From Neobacillus drentensis (GTDB lineage Bacteria > Bacillota > Bacilli > Bacillales > Cytobacillaceae), in contig NZ_CP091110.1 in the NCBI RefSeq assembly GCF_021560175.1, positions 1,726,001 through 1,790,000 on the forward strand: a stretch of 64,000 bases of DNA, read 5' to 3'. Positions 54,197 to 64,000 of this stretch are shown piece by piece. The notes under the pieces are model-generated. The model had not been told where the DNA came from, ran no database searches, and was given only the letters and a program-made list of their open reading frames with translations. Made by a program: the position numbers and the translations under genes. How positions within the stretch are numbered: position 1 is the stretch's first letter; every line of letters begins with the position of its first letter.

Positions 54197-54490
54197 ATGA
54201 ATGCCATGCAGGAAAAGCTGTTTTTAGAACTCCGTCAAACGAAGGAAGAAATTGAGAACTCTCTTAAGCAACAAAAGCAACAGTGGCTCACCTCTATTTT
54301 AATGGCAGAGCTTAAAGACATTAATACCGCTATTCAAAAGGTCGAGGATGGGAAATTTGGCCAATGTGAGATTTCTGGTGAATTGATCCCTGATGATTTA
54401 CTTAAAATGCTACCTACCATCAGGTCGGTTAAGGATTCAAAGGAATTAGAACACTATTACAAAAAGCCCCTTTCAACTGCTTTTTTATAA
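54197..54490 (+). CDS. ylyA: YlyA-like DksA/TraR-family protein with a degenerate zinc finger
   Basis: 97 residues: an N-terminal coiled coil (about 5-45) and a shortened TraR/DksA-like C-part with GKFGQCEISGELIPDDLLKMLP. Only Cys57 of the four zinc ligands remains; Ser60 is at the second place, and the second CxxC pair is absent. B. subtilis YlyA is reported to affect sporulation and late forespore transcription. The ATG at 54197 lies behind ACGGAGGT. A sporulation promoter is possible but not located. Confidence 0.78.
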   Translation: MNAMQEKLFLELRQTKEEIENSLKQQKQQWLTSILMAELKDINTAIQKVEDGKFGQCEISGELIPDDLLKMLPTIRSVKDSKELEHYYKKPLSTAFL

Positions 54491-54589
54491 TGTTACATTG
54501 TCGTTTTGCGATTAAGTATGCTAAAATGCAAAGGAGATTAGAAAAGCTTATTGCTGACTCTAGTCAGCTTAATGTGGAGGTATTTTTAA

Positions 54590-55081
54590 GTGTTTTATTA
54601 CTTAATCGCAATTTTTGTAATTTTATTAGACCAATTTACAAAATGGCTAATCGTAAACAACATGTTTTTAGGGGAGAGTATTACAATCATTAATAATGTT
54701 TTGTATATTACCTCTCATCGCAATCGTGGAGCTGCGTGGGGGATTCTCCAAGGCCAAATGTGGCTTTTTTATGTTATTACTATTGTGGTTATTGTAGCCA
54801 TTATGTTTTATCTGCACAAAGCTGCACGAGGAAAGGTGTTATTAGGAGTTTCTTTAGCATTAATGCTTGGAGGTGCGATTGGAAATTTTATTGATCGTGT
54901 CTTGAGAAAAGAAGTAGTTGACTTTATCCATGCGTATATTTTTAACTATAATTTTCCAGTCTTTAATATTGCTGATTCAGCATTAGTTATTGGTGTCATT
55001 TTGTTAATGATTCAAATGCTGCTAGATGAGCGGGGATCAAAGGAGAAATCATATGGAGAAAATGGAACACACCATTCTTGA
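54590..55081 (+). CDS. lspA: Lipoprotein signal peptidase LspA
   Basis: 163 residues with four membrane helices. Family motifs: [45 protein letters not shown] and [14 protein letters not shown], the last two with the catalytic Asp pair. It cleaves prolipoprotein signal peptides. The start is the GTG at 54590 after GTGGAGG. The last 29 nt overlap ylyB, so translation of the two is coupled. Confidence 0.95.
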   Translation: MFYYLIAIFVILLDQFTKWLIVNNMFLGESITIINNVLYITSHRNRGAAWGILQGQMWLFYVITIVVIVAIMFYLHKAARGKVLLGVSLALMLGGAIGNFIDRVLRKEVVDFIHAYIFNYNFPVFNIADSALVIGVILLMIQMLLDERGSKEKSYGENGTHHS

Positions 55082-55958
55082 AGATCAAAAAGGCGACCGA
55101 ATTGACAAGGTCATCTCAGGTTTAGACGAAGAATGGTCACGAACACAGGTTCAGCAATGGATTAAAAATGGGAATGTCCTGGTTAATGGACAACCCGTTA
55201 AAACAAATTATAAATGCAGCTTAAATGATGAAATCGAAATTAATATCCCAGATCCTGAAGAACTGGATGTCATTCCAGAGGAAATGGATTTAGATTTTTA
55301 TTATGAAGATAAAGATGTATTAGTGGTTAATAAGCCGCGGGGAATGGTAGTTCATCCGGCCCCGGGGCATATGTCTGGAACACTTGTAAATGGCCTAATG
55401 GCACACTGTACGGATTTATCCGGGATTAATGGAGTGTTACGTCCGGGGATTGTTCATCGTATTGATAAAGATACATCTGGACTATTAATGGTTGCGAAAA
55501 ACGATATGGCACATGAGAGCCTTGTAAATCAATTGGTGGAAAAGACGGTTACACGTAAATATAAAGCGATTGTTCACGGAGTCATTCCTCATGATTTTGG
55601 CACCATTGATGCACCTCTAGCGAGGGATACAAAGGATAGGCAAAGTATGGCGGTTGTCGATAACGGCAAACATGCGGTCACGCATTTTCATGTGATCGAA
55701 CGTTTTAAGGATTTTACCTTTGTGGAATGTCAATTAGAGACAGGCAGAACGCACCAAATCCGTGTCCATATGAAATATATTGGCTATCCGCTTGCTGGTG
55801 ATCCAAAGTATGGTCCGAGAAAAACATTAGATATTGACGGACAAGCCTTACACGCCGGTATACTTGGATTCACCCATCCAAGAACAAAAGAATATTTAGA
55901 ATTTGAGGCGCCCCTGCCGGAGGATTTTGAACGTCTTCTTGAACAACTTCGTAAATAA
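55053..55958 (+). CDS. ylyB: RluD-type 23S rRNA/tRNA pseudouridine synthase YlyB
   Basis: 301 residues: S4 domain (about 13-70; [31 protein letters not shown]) and the pseudouridine synthase domain with the catalytic motif [16 protein letters not shown] (Asp near residue 137), then [26 protein letters not shown]. The ATG at 55053 lies 8 nt after AAAGGAG, inside the end of lspA. Confidence 0.94.
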   Translation: MEKMEHTILEDQKGDRIDKVISGLDEEWSRTQVQQWIKNGNVLVNGQPVKTNYKCSLNDEIEINIPDPEELDVIPEEMDLDFYYEDKDVLVVNKPRGMVVHPAPGHMSGTLVNGLMAHCTDLSGINGVLRPGIVHRIDKDTSGLLMVAKNDMAHESLVNQLVEKTVTRKYKAIVHGVIPHDFGTIDAPLARDTKDRQSMAVVDNGKHAVTHFHVIERFKDFTFVECQLETGRTHQIRVHMKYIGYPLAGDPKYGPRKTLDIDGQALHAGILGFTHPRTKEYLEFEAPLPEDFERLLEQLRK

Positions 55959-55961
55959 TAA

Positions 55962-55990
55962 TTGACGCTAGCCCAAATATGGGGTACTAT
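55962..55990 (+). promoter_or_regulatory. Promoter of the pyr operon
   Basis: TTGACG (55962-55967), 17 bp, TACTAT (55985-55990). Just after the ylyB stop codon and about 25 bp before the first PyrR-binding loop. Confidence 0.85.
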
Positions 55991-56015
55991 GAGTATAGTT
56001 TAATAAGCCTTTAAA

Positions 56016-56692
<677 letters not shown>

Positions 56693-56711
56693 ATAGCACG
56701 CCCTTTTAAAA

Positions 56712-56807
56712 GGCAGTCCTGTGAGGCTGACAAAGGGGAGAAGCCATGAAACTATTGGCATTTCTACACCCTCTTTGTACCCTCATGTACACAAGAGGGT
56801 TTTTTTA
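56712..56807 (+). promoter_or_regulatory. PyrR attenuator 2 (between pyrR and pyrP)
   Basis: The loop GGCAGTCCTGTGAGGCTGAC matches the consensus and is followed by a terminator ACCCTCTTTG...AAGAGGGTTTTTTT (56767-56807). Confidence 0.93.
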
Positions 56808-56864
56808 TGGCTAAAAAGCAGACAATATAGATTAACTAAATAAAATTAGGAGAAACAAAAAAAA

Positions 56865-58169
56865 ATGAAAAATACACCGGTCTTAGATGTTTCAGATATT
56901 CCAAAATCATCGCAATGGCTTACGTTAAGCTTACAGCATTTATTCTCTATGTTTGGTTCAACCATTCTTGTACCATACCTGGTTGGCTTAAGTCCATCCC
57001 TTGCGTTAATCTCAAGTGGACTTGGAACCCTTGCATTTTTGTTAATCACAAAGGGGAAAGTACCAGCTTACCTAGGCTCATCCTTTGCCTACATTATCCC
57101 AATTAAATTATTGAATGAAACAGGCGGCCCAGGAGCCGCCATGGTTGGAACATTTATAGCAGGGATTCTTTATGGAATTGTTGCCTTAGTTATTAGTAAG
57201 TCAGGGCACCGTTGGGTAATGAATTTATTACCTCCAATTGTGGTCGGTCCTGTTATTATCGTTATCGGCTTAGCATTATCATCCACTGCTGTGGGAATGG
57301 CAATGAATAACCCTGCTGGAAAATACAGCATGCTACATTTCTCTGTGGGTCTTGTTACTTTGGCTGCTACGATTATTTTCTCAATTTACGCAAAGAAAAT
57401 GTTAAGTATTATCCCAATTTTGGCAGGTATTATTGTAGGTTATATTTATGCACTAGTGGTAGGAGTTGTTGACTTCACACCGGTTGTAAAAGCACATTGG
57501 TTTGAGATGCCAGAATTCGTCATTCCATTTGTAAGCTATAAAGTCAAATTTACTTGGGATATAGTCACACTAATTATCCCAATTGCGGTTGTTACATTGT
57601 CAGAGCATATCGGTCATCAGCTAGTTCTTAGTAAGGTTGTAGGACGTGATTACATTAAAAATCCGGGGTTACATCGATCGATTTTAGGTGATGGAACAGC
57701 AACTATCATTTCATCTTTAATTGGCGGACCTCCAAAAACCACTTATGGTGAAAACATCGGGGTCTTAGCCATTACTCGCGTATACAGTGTTTACGTCATT
57801 GCAGGTGCAGCAGTATTCGCGATTATCTTCGGATTTATCGGAAAGGTAACAGCATTAATCCAAACGATTCCGACACCAGTCATGGGTGGTGTATCCATCC
57901 TGCTATTCGGTATTATCGCTTCATCTGGGCTAAGAATGCTTGTGGATAGTAAAGTTGATTTCGGTGACAAACGAAACCTAGTGATCTCATCCGTAATCCT
58001 GGTTCTAGGGATCGGCGGAGCGATTGTAAAACTTCCTTATAATATTCAAATCCAAGGAATGGCATTAGCAGCCATCATCGGAGTACTGTTAAACTTAATT
58101 CTGCCAGGAAGACAAGAGGCCGATGAGAATATGTTTGGTACAGAAGAAGAAAATAGTAAAACTGCATAG
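56865..58169 (+). CDS. pyrP: Uracil permease PyrP
   Basis: 434 residues with about 12-14 membrane helices, nucleobase-cation symporter-2 (NAT) family. Motifs: LSLQHLFSMFGSTILVPYLVGL, PVVVGPVI-type helix (PPIVVGPVIIVIGLA), SEHIGHQLVLSK and GGPPKTTYGENIGVLAITRVYS. Uracil uptake. The ATG at 56865 follows TTAGGAG. Controlled by the second attenuator. Confidence 0.95.
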   Translation: MKNTPVLDVSDIPKSSQWLTLSLQHLFSMFGSTILVPYLVGLSPSLALISSGLGTLAFLLITKGKVPAYLGSSFAYIIPIKLLNETGGPGAAMVGTFIAGILYGIVALVISKSGHRWVMNLLPPIVVGPVIIVIGLALSSTAVGMAMNNPAGKYSMLHFSVGLVTLAATIIFSIYAKKMLSIIPILAGIIVGYIYALVVGVVDFTPVVKAHWFEMPEFVIPFVSYKVKFTWDIVTLIIPIAVVTLSEHIGHQLVLSKVVGRDYIKNPGLHRSILGDGTATIISSLIGGPPKTTYGENIGVLAITRVYSVYVIAGAAVFAIIFGFIGKVTALIQTIPTPVMGGVSILLFGIIASSGLRMLVDSKVDFGDKRNLVISSVILVLGIGGAIVKLPYNIQIQGMALAAIIGVLLNLILPGRQEADENMFGTEEENSKTA

Positions 58170-58193
58170 TTGTTAGAACAGAACCTTTTAAAT

Positions 58194-60517
<2,324 letters not shown>

Positions 60518-60521
<4 letters not shown>

Positions 60522-61609
60522 AAAAACAATTAATCTTAGAAGATGGAACCATCTTTATTGGTAGAGGCTTTGGAAGTGATACAGAAACAATTGGTGAAGT
60601 TGTTTTTAATACAGGGATGACAGGCTATCAGGAAATCATATCTGACCCATCCTATTGTGGGCAAATTGTCACATTAACATACCCATTGATTGGTAATTAT
60701 GGAATTAACCGAGACGACTTTGAATCCATAAATCCTGCTATAAAGGGGTTAGTTGTTAAAGAGGCAGCAGACTTCCCATCCAACTGGAGAAATGAATATA
60801 CCTTAGATGAATACTTTGATATGAAAAAAATCCCTGGGATTGCAGGTATTGATACACGTAAATTAACAAGAATTATCCGTCAATACGGAACACTTAAAGG
60901 TGCCATCTGCAGCATTGAGAAGGACCCAAAAGAGGTTTTGGAACAATTAAGAAAATCTCCACTTCCAACAAATCAAGTGAAACAAGTTTCTACTAAAAAT
61001 TCTTATCCAAGCCCAGGACGCGGCAAAAGAGTCGTACTTGTTGATTTTGGGATGAAGCACGGAATCTTAAGGGAACTAAACCACCGGGATTGTGATGTGG
61101 TTGTTGTCCCTTATCATACGACAGCTGACGAAATCCTCCAGTTACGTCCGGATGGAATTATGCTGTCAAATGGACCTGGGGATCCAAAAGATGTTCCAGA
61201 AGCAATTGATATGCTAAAAGGTGTATTAGGCAGGGTGCCATTGTTTGGAATTTGCTTAGGTCATCAGTTATTTGCACTAGCTTGCGGAGCTAACACAGAA
61301 AAAATGAAATTCGGTCATCGCGGTTCAAACCATCCGGTCAGAGATCTTTCAACAGGAAAAGTTGCCATTACCTCACAAAACCACGGTTATACAGTGGAAG
61401 AAGAATCGATTAAAAATACAAGATTAAAAGTTACGCATATTGCAGTTAACGACGGTACAGTTGAGGGACTAAAGCATCTAGATTATCCAGCTTTTACGGT
61501 TCAATACCATCCCGAAGCATCTCCAGGACCAGAAGATGCAAACGGACTATTTAATCAATTTATTGACTTGATGGAAAAGCACAAACAGGAGGTTACAGCA
61601 AATGCCTAA
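60518..61609 (+). CDS. pyrAA: Carbamoyl-phosphate synthase, pyrimidine-specific, small subunit PyrAA
   Basis: 363 residues: N-terminal domain (about 1-165; [20 protein letters not shown]) and a class I glutamine amidotransferase domain with the nucleophile motif [12 protein letters not shown] and the C-terminal [11 protein letters not shown] (His-Glu). It supplies ammonia to PyrAB. The ATG overlaps the pyrC stop by 4 nt; the end overlaps pyrAB by 8 nt. Confidence 0.97.
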
Positions 61610-64000
61610 ACGTACAGATATCAAATCCATTCTAGTAATCGGTTCAGGACCCATTGTCATCGGCCAGGCAGCAGAATTTGACTATGCAGGGGCACAGGCA
61701 TGTATCGCATTAAAAGAAGAGGGTTACCGTGTTATTCTAGTAAACTCAAACCCTGCAACCATAATGACAGATACTGAGATGGCAGATGCCGTTTATATTG
61801 AACCATTAACCGTTGAATTTGTCAGCAGAATCATTCGCAAAGAACGTCCAGATGCACTTCTAGCGACTCTTGGCGGACAAACAGGCCTTAACCTGGCGGT
61901 TGATCTTACAAAATCAGGCGTTTTAGCTGAATGTGAAGTAGAAATTCTTGGCACGAAACTTTCAGCGATTAACCAAGCGGAGGATCGCGACCTTTTCCGC
62001 AGCCTAATGAACGAATTAAACGAACCCGTTCCAGATAGTGAAATTATTCATGAATTAGCAGAAGCAAAGGCATTTGTTGAAAAAATTGGCTTCCCTGTAA
62101 TTGTCCGTCCTGCCTTTACATTAGGGGGAACAGGCGGCGGAATCTGCCATAACGATGAGGAATTAGAAGAAATCGTTACTAGCGGCTTAAAGCACAGCCC
62201 TGTAACTCAATGTTTACTAGAAAAAAGTATCGCTGGTTTCAAGGAAATAGAATATGAAGTAATGCGTGATGCAAACGATAATGCGATTGTGGTTTGTAAC
62301 ATGGAAAACATCGATCCTGTCGGCGTACACACAGGAGATTCGATTGTTGTGGCACCGAGCCAGACATTAAGTGACCGTGAGTACCAGCTGCTTCGAAATG
62401 TTTCATTAAAAATCATTCGTGCTTTAGGAATTGAAGGGGGCTGTAACGTTCAGCTTGCTTTAGATCCAGATAGCTTCCATTACTATATTATTGAAGTAAA
62501 TCCACGTGTTAGCCGTTCTTCGGCACTGGCGTCGAAAGCAACTGGTTATCCAATTGCTAAGCTTGCAGCTAAAATTGCAGTCGGTTTAACCCTAGATGAA
62601 ATGTTAAATCCGGTTACAGGAAAAACGTATGCAAGCTTTGAACCTGCGCTTGATTATATCGTGACGAAAATCCCTAGATGGCCGTTTGACAAGTTCGAAT
62701 CGGGCAATCGTTCACTAGGTACTCAAATGAAAGCAACCGGTGAGATTATGGCGATTGGCCGTACATTCGAAGAATCATTATTGAAGGCGATTAGATCCCT
62801 TGAAGCAGGCGTTCATCACTTTGAACTAAACGGTGCATCTGAGATTGATGATGAATTACTTGAGAAGCGGATCCGTAAAGCGGGAGATGAAAGACTCTTT
62901 TACATCGCAGAAGGGTTAAAACGTGGATTAACGATAGACACCATTCATGAATGGAGTAAAATCGATTTGTTCTTCTTAAAGAAGATGGAAGGAATTATTG
63001 AACTGGAAAAGGCGATTGCAGCAACTCCGTTCGAAACCGAAATCTTACTAGAGGCAAAACAAAAAGGTTTTACTGATAAAAAAATCGCTGAACTATGGAA
63101 TATATCTGAAGGAGAAATTTACCGGACCAGGAACAATCTAGAGATTAGACCTGTATATAAAATGGTTGATACATGTGCAGCAGAATTTGAATCGGCAACA
63201 CCTTACTACTATGGCACCTATGAAGAGGAAAACGAGTCGATTGTGACAGAGAAAAATAGCGTGATTGTACTAGGTTCTGGACCGATCCGAATCGGCCAAG
63301 GGATTGAATTTGATTATGCGACGGTTCACTCTGTAAAAGCAATTAAAGAAGCAGGTTATGAAGCGATTATCATCAACAATAATCCAGAAACCGTATCGAC
63401 TGATTTCAGTATTTCCGATAAACTTTACTTCGAGCCGCTTACAATTGAAGATGTAATGAGTATTATCGATTTAGAAAAACCAGTAGGAGTAGTTGTTCAA
63501 TTCGGCGGACAAACCGCGATCAACTTAGCTGCTAAACTTGAAGAAAACGGTGTGAAAATTCTCGGAACAAGCTTAGAAGATTTAGACCGCGCAGAAAATC
63601 GTGATAAATTTGAACAGGCTCTTCAACAATTAAATATCCCGCAGCCGTTAGGAAAAACAGCCATGTCAGTGGAAGAAGCAGTGGTGATTGCCGGCGACAT
63701 CGGTTATCCGGTCCTAGTCCGTCCTTCTTACGTGTTAGGCGGAAGGGCGATGGAAATAGTCTACCGTGAAGAAGAACTGCTTTACTATATGAAAAACGCA
63801 GTAAACGTAAACCCTGAACATCCAGTCTTGATTGACCGTTATTTAACAGGAAAAGAGATTGAAGTAGATGCGATTTGTGATGGAACAAACGTCTTAATCC
63901 CAGGCATTATGGAACATATCGAAAGAGCTGGGGTTCACTCTGGTGATTCGATTGCTGTTTACCCGCCGCAAACGCTAAGTGAGAAAACCAAACAAACCCT
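61602..64000 (+). CDS. pyrAB: Carbamoyl-phosphate synthase, pyrimidine-specific, large subunit PyrAB (partial)
   Basis: An open frame runs from the ATG at 61602 (behind ACAGGAGG) to the right edge without a stop, giving about 799 of roughly 1070 residues. Visible parts: N-terminal [22 protein letters not shown], the first ATP-grasp half ([47 protein letters not shown]), the oligomerisation domain, and the second half start ([33 protein letters not shown]). The allosteric domain lies outside. It makes carbamoyl phosphate from ammonia, bicarbonate and two ATP. Overlaps pyrAA by 8 nt. Confidence 0.97.
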   Translation, partial: MPKRTDIKSILVIGSGPIVIGQAAEFDYAGAQACIALKEEGYRVILVNSNPATIMTDTEMADAVYIEPLTVEFVSRIIRKERPDALLATLGGQTGLNLAVDLTKSGVLAECEVEILGTKLSAINQAEDRDLFRSLMNELNEPVPDSEIIHELAEAKAFVEKIGFPVIVRPAFTLGGTGGGICHNDEELEEIVTSGLKHSPVTQCLLEKSIAGFKEIEYEVMRDANDNAIVVCNMENIDPVGVHTGDSIVVAPSQTLSDREYQLLRNVSLKIIRALGIEGGCNVQLALDPDSFHYYIIEVNPRVSRSSALASKATGYPIAKLAAKIAVGLTLDEMLNPVTGKTYASFEPALDYIVTKIPRWPFDKFESGNRSLGTQMKATGEIMAIGRTFEESLLKAIRSLEAGVHHFELNGASEIDDELLEKRIRKAGDERLFYIAEGLKRGLTIDTIHEWSKIDLFFLKKMEGIIELEKAIAATPFETEILLEAKQKGFTDKKIAELWNISEGEIYRTRNNLEIRPVYKMVDTCAAEFESATPYYYGTYEEENESIVTEKNSVIVLGSGPIRIGQGIEFDYATVHSVKAIKEAGYEAIIINNNPETVSTDFSISDKLYFEPLTIEDVMSIIDLEKPVGVVVQFGGQTAINLAAKLEENGVKILGTSLEDLDRAENRDKFEQALQQLNIPQPLGKTAMSVEEAVVIAGDIGYPVLVRPSYVLGGRAMEIVYREEELLYYMKNAVNVNPEHPVLIDRYLTGKEIEVDAICDGTNVLIPGIMEHIERAGVHSGDSIAVYPPQTLSEKTKQT

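Noticed and set aside
54490..54693. 67-codon frame between ylyA and lspA
   Set aside because: It overlaps the start of lspA in another frame, has no family resemblance, and its 3' part is a shadow of LspA coding sequence.

Overview
The window is a stretch of chromosome from a low-GC, endospore-forming member of the Bacillaceae (Bacillus sensu lato; Neobacillus- or Mesobacillus-like is plausible, but the genus cannot be fixed from sequence alone). The evidence is near-complete synteny with the Bacillus subtilis ctaG-ylb-dcw-spoIIG-ylm-pyr segment, the sporulation genes (spoVD, spoVE, spoIIGA, sigE, sigG, ylbJ, rsfA-like), bacillithiol synthesis (bshC), strong GGAGG ribosome binding sites, frequent TTG/GTG starts, a T-box leader and PyrR attenuators.

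Layout. 1-5.5 kb: the tail of a CtaG-like gene, a DUF420 (CtaM/YozB-type) membrane protein, a long Bacillaceae repeat, an Eis-like acetyltransferase, the ylbA/ylbB/ylbC homologues, and a leftward pair (small membrane protein, hotdog thioesterase). 5.6-16.8 kb: ylbD, ylbE, ricF (ylbF), ylbG, a leftward gene I do not recognise, an intergenic block with a repeat and a candidate leftward small RNA, rsmD, coaD, ylbJ, ylbK, ylbL, tmcAL, ylbN, rpmF, an atypical crotonase and an RsfA-type regulator. 16.8-23.8 kb: ylbP, a three-gene acyl-CoA carboxylase operon behind a possible cre site, panE, a DUF3397 gene and bshC.

23.9-43.9 kb is the division and cell-wall (dcw) cluster: mraZ, rsmH, ftsL, pbpB, spoVD, murE, a lone MurF-like N-domain, mraY, murD, spoVE, murG, murB, divIB, ylxW, ylxX, sbp, ftsA, ftsZ. 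It makes lipid II, moves it across the membrane and builds the Z-ring and septum. spoVD and spoVE add the sporulation-specific peptidoglycan synthase pair. 44-46.8 kb: spoIIGA-sigE and sigG, the mother-cell and forespore sigma factors. 46.9-56 kb: ylmC, ylmD, ylmE, sepF, ylmG, ylmH, divIVA (septum and pole factors), then the T-box-controlled ileS, ylyA, lspA and ylyB. 56-64 kb: the pyrimidine operon pyrR-pyrP-pyrB-pyrC-pyrAA-pyrAB, with three PyrR-binding loop/terminator attenuators; pyrAB runs off the right edge.

Most of the window is core genome, and I see no insertion sequence, prophage, CRISPR array, rRNA or tRNA. The parts most worth a second look are: the structured leftward RNA upstream of rsmD with C-rich single-stranded stretches; the MurF N-domain remnant between murE and mraY; the repeat families, including a miniature copy; the 10-bp-phased MraZ-type boxes; the spoIIG promoter with a 22-bp spacer; the overlapping Spo0A-box/terminator/sigma-F-like signals between sigE and sigG; and the crotonase lacking one catalytic Glu. 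No entirely new multi-gene system could be supported.
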